From: Pegoplata infirma
Taxonomy: Eukaryota > Arthropoda > Insecta > Diptera > Anthomyiidae
NCBI GenBank assembly: GCA_963921195.1
Contig: OY992538.1
Coordinates: 88,597,904-88,661,903, forward strand
Direction of reading: 5' to 3'
DNA: 64,000 nucleotides
The notes below the pieces were generated by a model. That model ran no database searches and was not told where the DNA came from. It saw only the letters and a program-made list of their open reading frames with translations. Position 1 is the first letter of the stretch. Each line of letters begins with the position of its first letter. This document shows, piece after piece, positions 24,410 to 35,975 of the stretch. A program made the position numbers and the translations under genes.

Positions 24410-26841
24410 CACGGTGAGCCTCAGCGATGTTTAGGTTGAACTTTAGTGTCGACGAAAAGTGTGAGTGCAGTTCGATTTCTACACTCAAAAAAAACCATTA
24501 ACTTAAACTTTGGAAAAATTTTCTTCAAAATAGTTTATAAATTTTCCCACAATTTAGTTAAATTTAACTAAAATTTTGGAAATTTTCCCAACTTTTAGGA
24601 AAAAATTTTAGTTCATGGACTGTTAAATAGGCAATAATTTTCCTTAAATGAAATTCCCAAATACATGGAAGAAATTCTTACCGACAAAGAAATTTTCCCT
24701 AAATAATTGAAAAAAAATCTTTATTTTTAAGCCATATATCTAAAAACAAAATTTAGTTCAAAAAATTCAGTTTTAGGACGTAATTTCCTACCAATTAGTT
24801 TATCATATTTATCTTCTTTAATTTGAGGAAGTTTTTTCCACAAGTTTAGTAAATTTTTCATAACTGGAAATTGTTTTGTTGATTCATGTTTTGTTTTTCA
24901 TGCTTGCTTGTAGTTCACATTTTGTTTATTATTTGTAGTACATGAATACAAAAAGTTTGATCTTGTATAACAAGTAATAAATTTAATATTTACATTTTTT
25001 TTTCTACACATGTATGTGTTAGAAAAAAAATAATATTTTAATCACAACAAAGACCTTGGCTTTGGTGTGTTTTCCCATAGTCTGGGAACAAACGTCAAAT
25101 ACAAAGTTTTTGTTGTAATTTAACTAAAAAAAATAATGAAATTTATTACTTGACTATAAGAAACAAACGTTTCTTTATATTTAAAAAAAATATCTACCCA
25201 ATGAGAATTATCTGTATATTCACATGCTATTCTATTAATAAACAATTAAAAAATATAAAATTAAATAAGTTTTTAGGAAAAATTTCCATATCAGATATGT
25301 TTTTTTTAACTAAAAAATGGGAAATTTTTTCCCGTTTTCTAGTTCAAAGTGGTCCATCTTTTAAAGAAAAATATGGTCTAAAAAGTAGGAGTACATGGCA
25401 ATGGAGCTAAATCATTATCAATTTTCCTTGGATTTAGTTAATTTTCCCATTTTTTAGTTAGTTTTTTTTCTGAGTGTACAAGCATAAATGTCACAAAACT
25501 GCTAACAGCGAAATCGTAGCTGCTCGCATTCGCGAGATAAAGTGAAATTAGTGTTTTTGTTTTTTTTTTTTTAAATTTTGACATTGAAGTTTTTTAATTA
25601 TTTTCAAAAACTGAGTATACAGTTTTAATTGTACTTATTTAAAGGTCACAAAGCAGTAAACATCAATATCCTATCTTCTTTAGTTCGCGAGAAATCGCGA
25701 AATTAATTTTTTGCTGTTTTTGTTTTCGTTTTTTATCTTTAGATAGGTTATTTTAAAATTTCGTAAAAACATGGTATGCAGTTTTACTTGTGCTTGATCA
25801 AAGGTCACACAGCTGTTGACATTGAAATTGTAGGTGTTAAATTTCGCGAGATATCGCGTAATTATGATTTTTTTTTTATTATTCATTTATATTTTAAAAC
25901 CGTTGCTTTAGACATAATAAAAAAAAGTGGTATGCAGTTTGATTTGACCATGTTGGAAGAAATTAAAACTGCCCACAAAAAAATTATAGCTGCTCACTTT
26001 CGCGAGAATTAGCGGAAAAGAGCTTTTTGGGGGTATTTCTTGTTTTGATTAATAAAAGAAGTTTCTTTAACATTGTTGAAAAACATGAAATGCAGTTTGA
26101 TTTTCTATTGATTAAAGGTGATAAGGCTGTTAACATTTAAATTCTAGCTGCTCAATTCTCCAAGATATCGCTAAAAAACTCGCTAAACTAATATTTATTC
26201 CTTACTTTGTGATATTTTTGGTCTGTAAAAACATTTACTACAATTAAAGACAAAAATGCGGTATGCAGTTTGAATTCGAGATTATTAAAGTTGACAAAAC
26301 TGCAAGCATAAAAATTATAGATGATCAATTTCCCGAGAAATTGAAAAATTACTGTTCAAGCTTTTATATTAATTAATTTATTTTTTCTTTAGTGTCTAAA
26401 ATAAAGGAAAAAAATCAAGAAACGTCAAATATACTGTAAGCAGTTTAAATGTGGTTAAAGGTGGTAAAACTGCTCAAATCAATATCTTGACTGCTAGTTT
26501 ACGCGAAAAATAATTTGTTTTCCAATTTTTTTTATTGTTTTTTTTTAAATTTTGCGATTTCTCGCGAAATTTAGAAGATATGATTTTAATGTTAACTGTT
26601 TTGTGACCTGTAAATTAATACAATTAAAACTGCATACTGAGTTTTTGAATATATTTAAAAAACTTTATATTCAAAATTTTAGAAAATACAAAAACACAAA
26701 TTTCGCGATATCTCGCGAATGCGAGCAGCTACGATTTCGCTGTTAACAGTTTTGTGACATTTAATCAAGTAGAAATCGAACTGCTTTTACACTTTTCGTC
26801 GACACTAAAGTTGAACCTAAACATCGCTGAGGCTCACCGTG
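24410..26841. mobile_element. Foldback element, copy 2, enlarged by a nested MITE
   Basis: CACGGTGAGCCTCAGCGATG at the left is exactly inverted at the right end. Internal order matches the copy at 11211-12618, including TTCGCGAGATA and CATGTTGGAAGAAATTAAAA landmarks. Subtracting the nested MITE (24482-25476) leaves about 1.43 kb, close to copy 1. Short open frames inside (25680-26746) follow repeat sequence and are not conserved as proteins. Confidence 0.85.
24482..25476 (+). mobile_element. 995-bp TA-flanked MITE, copy 1
   Basis: It starts CACTCAAAAAAAACCATTAA and ends TAGTTAGTTTTTTTTCTGAGTG-type sequence, flanked by TA (24480-24481, 25477-25478). A full-length inverted copy is at 39125-40114. 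The opposite arm of the host foldback (near 26770) shows the uninterrupted site. No transposase frame is present; the 25150-25410 ORF is not preserved in the second copy. Confidence 0.85.
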
Positions 26842-26876
26842 ATCAAGGCTTTTTTTTGTAGTTCAGTGCTACATTT

Positions 26877-27610
26877 CCCAGCAAAACTTTGGTAATGGGT
26901 AGTGATTATATAACACATTACCAGGTAATGCATATAACTTATTTGTAGCATTATTTTATGATGTCTTACCAAAAATTTGTTCCACAACGTATTATTTTCA
27001 AGTGAAAAATAATGCATTACTAATAATTTGCTACGTAATGCATGATTATTGGGAAAAATGTATTTCATATTTGTTATTTCTAAACATTAAATCATGGATG
27101 ACTTATATTTGGTTACATTATGTATTATTTGAAAGTTTGAAATAATGTATTATTTATAATTGGATGCATATTGCATTACAATAACATAAAAAAATAATTA
27201 TTTTATAAAAAAATGCATAAGTTTAAACTAGAGATGGGCTCACGACAGGAAATTTCTAACGACACACACTCACGAGGATATTTTGTCTACTTACACTCAC
27301 TTACAATCACGTGAGTAAATTTAATACAAAATGACTTTTTCACTACTCGTAACACCTTATATATTATCTTCTGGTATGCTATATTATTTCATTTTTCGTA
27401 ACCTATAAAATATCATATATTTTACACCTTACTCGTATTCTTCGTTATAAATTTATGACTTATTTTATACCTTACTGGTATTCTTTGTGATAATGTGGAT
27501 GCATTACTTTGAGTCTCATCGCCTGTTAAAATCATCAATGCTGCAATGTATAAAATAAGAGATCCTATACCTTATTTTATACCTTATTTGGTAATCTAAG
27601 TTTTGCTGGG
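26877..27610 (-). mobile_element. TCCCAGCAAAACTT element, copy 1
   Basis: The termini are TCCCAGCAAAACTTTGG and AAGTTTTGCTGGG. The body matches 51702-52607 in inverse, including GTAATGCAT and ACCTTATTTTATACC segments and an internal TAGAGATGGGCTCACGAC that resembles the terminus of the hAT-like element at 30906-32701. It lacks the 173-bp MITE present in copy 2. It is noncoding. Confidence 0.75.
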
Positions 27611-27739
27611 TTTTTTTACACGCTTTTAAAGTTGGTTATTTTTTATTACGATTGTAGTAATTATTTGACAACTTGAGTGGCGTATACTTTATATTGTAAT
27701 TGCCTTTAATTAACCATCATACGCAACGTTGCACAATGG

Positions 27740-30460
27740 TTTATGTTTAATAACACTAGTTTACAGAGAGTTTGATCCATGGCATGTTGCATTATTTACC
27801 ATGTAAAATCTAACGCTGAATCTGAAAATCCACTCCAAAATTTAAAAAGTAAAACAGTTTTCGAGATATTGACAACTTTTTAAATTTTCATGTTTTTAAA
27901 AACAATTGAGTTTACTTAAATTAAAATAACTCCGGAACGAATTAATGGATATCATTGTTTTTGGTTTTAAATTGAAGGTAATTTAGATATCTATCAACAA
28001 CATTTATACAACATTTTTCAATCTGATTATCGGCTTAGAAGCTATTAATTGACGTATCAACAATTTTACTTCAATTTTAGTGAAATTCTCCTTTTACAGT
28101 TCAAGTCTGATCAATTACGAAGAAAATAAGATGGTTTTTAAGAAAATCCGTTTAAAATTGTATAAGTTACATGCATTTGAGTAAAAATGCGATTTTCAGT
28201 TTTTATCCATTTTTAGTTTATTGAGTGTAACACCAGTTTACAAATTTGGAAATATTGTTCGATTCATGATATTTGACATTTATTTCCATGTAAAATAAAA
28301 TAAATCGAAAGGGGTCGGGTCTAAAAGTGAGTGATTTGGCCTGGAATGCCCCATATAACTTTTACAATTTTTAACGGATTTTTTTGAAAATCGTCTTAGT
28401 TTCTTTGTATTAGATCAGACTTGAACGTCAAATAGAAAAACGAATTTTAAAATGTTTTTTTCTTTGTGAAATTTTCAATTCAATTTTCTTTTTTGCCAAA
28501 TTTTGGTAAAATTGAAGCAAAATTGTCGATATATCGATTAATAGCTTCTAACATGATAATCTGATTGAAATATAACACTGTACGACAAAATTCAATTTTT
28601 GGTTGCACCCATGATCGGGACCAAAAAGTTCTGAAAATAGAGCTAAAATAAAGATACCCGTGTTTCCCAGTTTTCCTAGATCAATTCGTTTTCGCGTTTT
28701 ATAAACAAATTGTTATTTTGTATATATTCGAGTTTCAATCACTTGGGGAAGTGAGGATTACACCCGCAACAGTTAATCCTGAGAGCATGCATGAATTTTG
28801 CCGAAATACTTGTAAATAGTGTCAGATAAAATGTGCAAAATATGAGGAAGATCGGTACTCGGGTTTAAAAGTTATGAAGAAATTTCTCAAATTTGGATTT
28901 TTTTTACATGTTTTTATACCTTCTATTTGAAGATATAGGGTTCAAAATACTCTTACTTTTGAAAGACGATTTGGATGCTCCTAAAGTTTGGCATATATAT
29001 TTTTTATTTAGCTGGCATGGTAGGTATTGAATTTCGAAGAAATGGATCCAGGGTTTTAGGAGTTATGATCAAAACAGTGAATTTCGGATTAATTTCACCT
29101 TGAATTCCCTCGTTCAAGATCTTTTAAAATATTGGTTTGCCACAAATATATTTTACAAAGTAATTTTGTCGCTAAAAAAAATGTTTACAATCGAAAAAAA
29201 ATTACACTTAAAAAAATTTTACACTCAAAAAAAATTAACACTCAAAAAAAAAATATTACTCAAAATTTTTTTTTTTTACAAAAATTATAAAAAAGAGTTT
29301 TTTAATCCAAATAAAAAATGTCGAATCAAACAATTTTTTTTTAACAATTTTGTTTTCACGTAAGAAAAATTACTATCACTTAAAAGGGGGTAATGGAGGG
29401 TATGCATGGACTCGGCCAAGTCATTTTTAACTTTTCTGGTTGTTTGTTACTGGCAATTCTAAAGAAAATTGTGGCAACTCTGAAAAAGTTTTAAACATCA
29501 TTTTGCAATGCACATACCTTATTTTTTTTTTGCCATCATAGACATTTTGGTTAGCCAAAATTTTTTGAGTGTAAAATTTTATTGAGTGTACTTTGTTTTG
29601 CGTGAAAATTTTTTTTTTGTGTAACTTTTTTTCGAGCGATAGAATAACTTTGTAAAATATTTTTGTGGCATACAAATATTTTTTAAGGAGCATTTAAAGT
29701 TTTTTTGAAAGAGGGAATTCAAGATGAAACCTTTTCGAAATTCACGGTTTTAATCATAACTTCTGAAACACTTGATCGATTTTCTCGAATTTCAATACCA
29801 ACCTGACCAGGGAAAAAACAAATATATATGCCAAACTTCAGGAGCATCCAAATTGTCTTTCAAAAGTTAGCGTATTTTTAACCCTCAATCATTTAAGAGA
29901 GGGTATAAAAACATGTGAAAAAACGACCAAATTTTAGAAATTTTTTCATAACTTTTAAACCCGTGGACCGATTTCCCCCATGTTTCGTACATTTAATCTG
30001 ATACTACTTGCAAGTATTTCAACTTAATCACGATTAACTGTTGCGCGCGTAGTCCTTACTTCCCCAAGTAATTCAAACTCATATACATACAAAATATTGA
30101 TTTGCTAATAAAACGCGAAAACGTATTGATCTAGAAAAACTGGGAGACACGGTTTTTTTTTTTTTTTACCTCTATTTTCAGAATTTTTTGGTCCCGATCA
30201 TGGGTGCAAAATCGTGTCGTACAGTGTAATGCATGTAGGGTTTTTTCATTTAATTATCTTTAATTTAAGACCAAAACCAATGAAATCGATCAATTTGTTC
30301 CCAAGATGTTTTAGTTTAAGTAAAACCACTTTTTTAAAAAGATGAAAACTTGAAAAGTTGGCAATACCTTCAAAACTGTTCTAATTAAAAAACTTTAAGA
30401 TTCAGAATTATTATTAATTTGTTAACTAGTGTAATTTGCCTTTTTAGTAAGTAGGTACTG
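27740..30460. mobile_element. Nested foldback complex
   Basis: Outer arms at about 27840-28160 pair with about 30240-30370 (for example TTGGTTTTAAATTGAAGGTA against TAATTTAAGACCAAAACCAA). A second hairpin at about 28000-28170 pairs with 28370-28570 (ATCGGCTTAGAAGCTATTAA against TTAATAGCTTC). A third, about 28580-30225, has arms GGTTGCACCCATGATCGGGA and CCCGATCATGGGTGC. About 28200-28366 is the right part of the family complete at 40489-42492. Layer boundaries are approximate and no gene is seen. Confidence 0.6.
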
Positions 30461-30905
30461 GACAGATTGTAGCGAAATTAATACCGGTTATGGCTACCGT
30501 AATTTCGAGCTTAAGCTTGGAATCTGGAGCCCACATGTCGAATAGGCCGTATCGATTTTATTTTTTTTTTTTATTTTAACATGATAATGTTTTTAGGCTG
30601 GGGTCTAATTTTAAAAAAGTTGCAGGACGCCACCTCAGTTTGACTATATAAGCTAACGATTACACAAAAAAGAAAATGAGAATTACAGTTTTCATTTTAT
30701 TACAACCTTAAACTTCGATAATTATTTAAAATTAATAAATAAAATAAAAAAACACATACTTTTAGGCGCCGCTACTCGATTAACGCAGTATTGCCATACC
30801 AAATATCGCATTTCCAATTAGATTAGTTACCATCATCGCAAAACTAACCAGTATATTTGAAAATAGAATATCTACATGCAGAACTACATACTACGTTTTT
30901 TGTAG

Positions 30906-32701
30906 TAGAGATGCGAACGTGCCACGTGATTACGCGTGATCATGAGTGAAATTTACGCTTGATTAAAAAAAAAATTTCGTGCGTGAGATTGCGTGAGTAA
31001 TTTTGGCTTCGTCAGTTTGCGTGATTGTTGTGTGCTGTCTAAAACAGAAAACTACACCATTTACAGATGAAATTCGAAAAAGATCAATTGTTATTCGAAG
31101 ATTATATTTGTAATTCGAAGATTCCGTTTGTAATTCGAAGATTCCATTTGTAATTCGAAGATTCCACTTGTAATTCGAATACTCCAATTGTAACTCGAAG
31201 ATTCCATTTGTAATTCGAAGATTCCAATTGTAATTCGTAAAAGATCAATTGTAATTCGTAAAAGATCAATTGTAATTCGTAAAAGATCAATTGTAATTCG
31301 TAAAAGATCAATTATAATTCGAAAAAGATCAATTGTAATTCGTAAAAGATCAATTGTAATTCGTAAAAGATCAATTGTAATTCGAAGATTCCAATTGTAA
31401 TTCGTAAAAGATCAATTGTAATTAAAAAAAGATCAATTGTAATTCGAAGATTCCAATTGTAATTCGTAAAAGATCAATTGTAATTCGTAAAAGATCAATT
31501 GTAATTCGAAGATTCCAATTGTAATTCGTAAAAGATCAATTGTAATTAAAAAAAGATCAATTGTAATTCGAAGATTCCAATTGTAATTCGTAAAAGATCA
31601 ATTGTAATTCGAAAAAGATCAATTGTAATTCGTAAAAGATCAATTGTAATTCAAAAAAGATCAATTGTAATTCGTAAAAGATCAATTGTAATTCGAAAAA
31701 GATCAATTGTAATTCGTAAAAGATCAATTGTAATTCGTAAAAGATCAATTGTTATTCGAAGATTCCAATTGTAATTCGTAAATTATCCATGGAAATTCAG
31801 TTGATGTTTTTCGAATTACAATTGGAATCTTCGAATTACAATTGATCTTTTACGAATTACAATTGATCTTTTACGAATTACAATTGATCTTTTTCGAATT
31901 AGAAATGATATTTTACGAATTACAATTGATCTTTTCGAATTACAATTGATCTTTTACGAATTACAATTGGAATCTTCGAATTACAATTGATCTTTTTCGA
32001 ATTACAATTGATCTTTTACGAATTACAATTGGAATCTTCGAATTACAATTGATCTTTTTCGAATTACAATTGATCTTTTACGAATTACAATTGATCTTTT
32101 TCGAATTACAATTGATCTTTTACGAATTACAATTTATCTTTTACGAATTACAATTGATCTTTTACGAATTAAAATTGATCTTTTACGAATTACAATTGAT
32201 TATTTACGAATTACAATTGGAGTCTTCGAATAACAAATGGAATATTCGAATTACAATTGGAGTATTCTAATTACAAATGGAATCTTCGAATTACAAATGA
32301 AATCTTCGAATTACAAATGGAATCTTCGAATTACAAATAGAATCTTCGAATTACAATTGATCTTTTTCAAATTACATCTGTAAATGGTGTAGTAAGAAAA
32401 TCGTCATCATATTGAATTTAAAGGGTAACTAATACAAAATTGTGATTAAAATAAGCTTTTATGATTAATTTTAGGAAATTAAATACCTTTTGTACAAGAA
32501 TTTGACATAAAGTCAAATAAAATTTAGTTTATTTTATTTTCGTGAGTCTTTGTAAGCGTGATTATTTCGTGAGCGTGACAAAAATTTTAGCTACTCACGT
32601 GAGCGCGTGTAAACGTAAGCAGAAAAAACTATTTTGTAAGTGAGCAATACTTTTATTTCGTGTGCGTGAGTAAGTCAAAATCACTCACGCGCCCATCTCT
32701 A
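30906..32701. mobile_element. hAT-like non-autonomous element with giant hairpin interior
   Basis: Terminal repeats are TAGAGATG at the left and CATCTCTA at the right, with an 8-bp duplication TTTTGTAG (30898-30905, 32702-32709). 8-bp duplications and TAG-type ends fit the hAT superfamily. The subterminal regions contain CACGTGA/TCACTCACG motifs. The interior (31070-32365) is a near-palindromic array. No transposase is present. Confidence 0.8.
31070..32365. repeat. 21-bp repeat array arranged as a 1.3-kb inverted repeat
   Basis: Units AATTGTAATTCGTAAAAGATC and the variant AATTGTAATTCGAAGATTCC run head to tail from about 31070 to 31790, then appear inverted from about 31810 to 32365. The variant order is partly mirrored at the outer ends, where CATTTGTAATTCGAAGATTC units sit on both sides. 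The unit length is a multiple of three, which creates spurious ORFs with LIFYELQ repeats. A degraded array of the same type lies at 55405-55788. Confidence 0.9.
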
Positions 32702-32782
32702 TTTTGTAGTATGTGTCTATAATATTGTCGGATAACCACAAGCAAGAACATAACACTGTTTATGTTGGCATTTAAATATTAT

Positions 32783-32852
32783 GCGGTAGCCTAGCTGAAG
32801 TGTGTCAGACTCGGAAACAGTGGGTCCGGGGATCGTCTCCGTGATCAGTCAA
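32783..32852 (+). ncRNA. tRNA-like (SINE-type) segment, second copy
   Basis: GCGGTAGCCTAGCTGAAGTG resembles an A box, and GGGGATCGTCTCC a degenerate B box about 30 bases later. It aligns over its length with the minus-strand segment at 15075-15150 (shared GTCAGACT, GGAAAACAG/GGAAACAG and GTCAAC followed by T-rich sequence). Homology of the two copies is clear; pol III activity is inference. Confidence 0.5.
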
Positions 32853-33425
32853 CATATTTTTTTAAATTTCGTTTTTTTTAGCTTGTTTATTTTTTTTTTT
32901 GTTAAGACCAAATTTTTTTTAAACCTTTATACTTTTTTTTATTAAATTATAAAAAAAGTTAGAAAAAGGTATTGTTTTAAGTATTGGTCATTGTTAAGTA
33001 TAATTTAAAATTAAAAGACTATTTGATTTGTATAAAAAAAAGGAATAAATAAAAGCTTATCAAAATAATAAAAAAAAATAATTAGAATCTTATAAATCAG
33101 TTAAAATGTTATATATTCAGGTTTCTCTAAATTTTCCAGTAGTTTTTGTTTTAAATTTTGTGATTTTTCTGAATTTATCTGCATTTTTTTGACTAATTTT
33201 TGGTTTTGTCTGGATTGTTTCTTAGTTTTTAATTTTTTTTCTGAATATTGAATTAATCCTGCAAGTGTATTTAAGAAATTACTTGGAGTTATTTTTTTCT
33301 GAGAAAATATCGTTTTTGGAAATATGTGATGTTTATTCGTAACAACTTTTTATTAAATAAAACATTATCATGATTTAATATTTTGGGCAAGAGTACAAAA
33401 CTCTGCGGCATTTTTTATCTGAAAT

Positions 33426-34282
33426 TGGTCCAACAAGTTTCTATTTAGTGTCAAAATGACTCCATAAAATTGTCGGAAAAACCAAAATCTAAAGTTCATA
33501 GCTCGCCTAGTATGGAAGGTTATAAAATACTATTTCTGGACCAGCTGTGACCGACACTAAAAATCTCTTCAAAATTTCTTATTTAACTCCATTATCAATC
33601 TCAAATAAATCATTTTCTTTGTAGCATACTTTGAGGCTTTCATATATGCCTCCTGTTATTGTCACATATGTATTTTAAGTTATTTGTTTACAACTTCTCT
33701 ATTGTGTAATCCCTTTAAGTTTTTGGTAAGTTTGTTATTTGTAAATATAGTGCCCAAATTCATTCTTTGTTTGTTAACCTTTTTGCCAACTATGAAAAGA
33801 AGAAGATGATTCTTTAAAAACTTTAAGTGTTTACCTTTTATGTATTAGTCTTGTGGTAGTATTTGTTATTATTCTCCTGTTAAGTTGTGTTATATTCTTT
33901 TATTGTTGCTGTCCAAAATACATACAGCAATATAACAATAAAATACCTTTGTATGTGTAGTCAAAAAGGAGTGAGGGCAACAAACACATACACATATTTA
34001 CAAACAGAGAATACATAAGTAAGAGACTTACCAAAAAAAAAACAATAAGAAAAAAACTGTTGCTATAACATAAACTACAAACACAGAAAGGTGGTTGACC
34101 GTTAAAATACAATCATCCTATTGTTGCTATGATACGCTTAAATGACCATAATGATTGTCATTTTGTTACCACAATTATATACAGTTATTGTTGTTGTTAG
34201 GATGTTTTAAACATAAATCTTTTATATGCTTATACTCTCGTGTGCCTCTCAAAGCAAACTTCAGAATGTATACTTATGTATT
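33426..34282. other. Unassigned stretch
   Basis: No gene or repeat partner is seen. A short CACATA-rich stretch lies near 33987-34000. The minus-strand frame at 33900-34112 is low-complexity. Confidence 0.4.
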
Positions 34283-35388
34283 AGAGTGTCCCTTATTTTG
34301 GAAATGTTAGAAATCTTGAGACGGTACCCGCTCATTTTTTTCCTTTTGACTTAAAAATAACTCAGGAAAAATTTTACGCCCCTAGGACCACGCCTTCCCT
34401 ACGCGACGGGGCCTTAAAAAGCGGGGCCTAAAAAATCATTTTTCCATACAAACCAAAAAAATTTTTTTTGATTTTTAATTTTTTTGTTGTTAATTATTAT
34501 ATTACTTGCTTAGCTTATTTACGACAAAAAATTTGATTTTGGTGGGATAAGTCTTTCAGCGCTAAAAAAATTTTCGCAAAAAAAAATTTTGAGCCGCCGG
34601 GGTCCTACAGTAAAAAATTTTTAAAAAATATTTTTTTTTAGTTTTGACCAGCAACGGTTTTAGCTGCTATGTTGCTTTAAATGATATATATTCATAAAAA
34701 AATATTTTTTGTATCTGTGACATCTTTATCGTGTTCTAAAAAAGGGTACAAAATGCATTGTTGATTTTTTTCGATACACGATAAAGATGTCACAAATATG
34801 AATAATATTTTTTTTGGAATATATATCATTAAAAACAACATAACAACTAAAACCGTTGCTTTTCAAAACTAAAAAAAAATATTTTTTAAAAATTTTTTAC
34901 CGTAGGATCCCTACGGCTAAAAATTTTTTTTTCGAAAAAGATAAAGATGTCACAGGTATGAATAATTTTTTTTTTGGAATATATATCATTAAAAGCAACA
35001 TAACAACTAAAACCGTTGCTGGTCAAAACTAAAAAAAAATATTTTTTAAAAATTTTTTACTGCAGGACCCCGGCGGCTCAAATTTTTTTTTTGCGAAAAA
35101 TTTTTTAGCGCTGAAAGACTTATCCCACCAAAATCAAATTTTTTGTCGTGAATAAGCAAACCAAGTAATAAAATAAATAATAACAAAAAAATTAAAAATC
35201 AAAAAAAAAAATTTTTGGTTTGTATGGAAAAATGATTTTTTAGGCCCCGCTCTTTAAGGCCCCGTCGCGTAGGGAAGGCGTGGTCCTAGGGGCGTAAAAT
35301 TTTTCCTGAGTTATTTTTAAGTCAAAAGGAAAAAAATGAGCGGGTACCGTCTCAAGATTTCCAACATTTCCAAAATAAGGGACACTCT
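34283..35388. mobile_element. 1.1-kb foldback element
   Basis: The termini AGAGTGTCCCTTATTTTGGA and its inverse extend into long arms with CCACGCCTTCCCTACGCGAC inverted at about 35264-35283. ATT flanks both sides (34280-34282, 35389-35391). The centre (about 34600-35060) contains a further duplicated hairpin with ACCGTTGCT and GGACCCCGGCGGCTC elements. It is noncoding. Confidence 0.8.
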
Positions 35389-35577
35389 ATTATGTATATA
35401 TTTGTGTGCTTTAAAAATACATTTGAAATTATATTTACGCACAATGGGATTTTTTTTTTTTTTTAAGCGAAAGATTTCGTTTTTGAATCTGAGACTTTTT
35501 CTATACTAAAATGTCTTAGAATCTTAAACTTTGTATTAAGCAAAAATTCCGCTGTATTGCGGACAATATACCATATA
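35389..35577. repeat. Satellite remnant beside the Tc1-like element
   Basis: GAATCTGAGACTTTTTCTAT near 35485 and AAATGTCTTAGAATC near 35509 are recognisable units of the 35-bp satellite in the same orientation as at 42493-44266. Confidence 0.6.
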
Positions 35578-35975
35578 CACTGCAAATCACATCAATAAGG
35601 AATCGAGTTTTTCACTTTTTAATCGAATATATCTTTGTAACGAATAGGCGGAAAAATGTAAAAAATTGCACTAATAGAGACCATTATCTAGCTAATAATG
35701 TCAAACAATAACAATAATCAAAAGACTGAAAGAAGTTCTTTAAAAAAATATTTTTTGGCAATTTGTTAAAAAATCACAACTTTTTTTTTTAAATCACTTG
35801 AATAAGGAATTTTGGAATACACACCAAGTAGGACCTGAATCCAATTTGTAATGAATAGCAATCCCTCAAACAATAAAAACAAAACAGTTTTGTTTCGAAT
35901 TTCAATAAAAATGAGACTCACAACAGCTCTTAGATCTTCCGAAAAGAAAAAAGTACTGTATTTAAGGTCCAAGCA

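Larger units (their letters stand above)
30577..33425 (+). mobile_element. Modular element, type A, copy 2
   Basis: It begins TTAACATGATAATGTTTTTA and ends AACATTATCATGATTTAATA ... GGCAAGAGTACAAAACTCTG. It parallels 13990-15965 in opposite orientation, including the CAGTATTGCCATACC segment and the tRNA-like segment. It is interrupted by the hAT-like element at 30906-32701. No protein is visible. Confidence 0.65.

Noticed and set aside
31102..32270. Repeated LIFYELQ peptides on both strands
   Set aside because: They are produced by the 21-bp repeat because its length is a multiple of three; equal frames on both strands of a palindrome argue against coding.
33900..34112. 70-codon minus-strand frame with Cys/Leu-rich peptide
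   Set aside because: Low-complexity composition and no repeat or family support.
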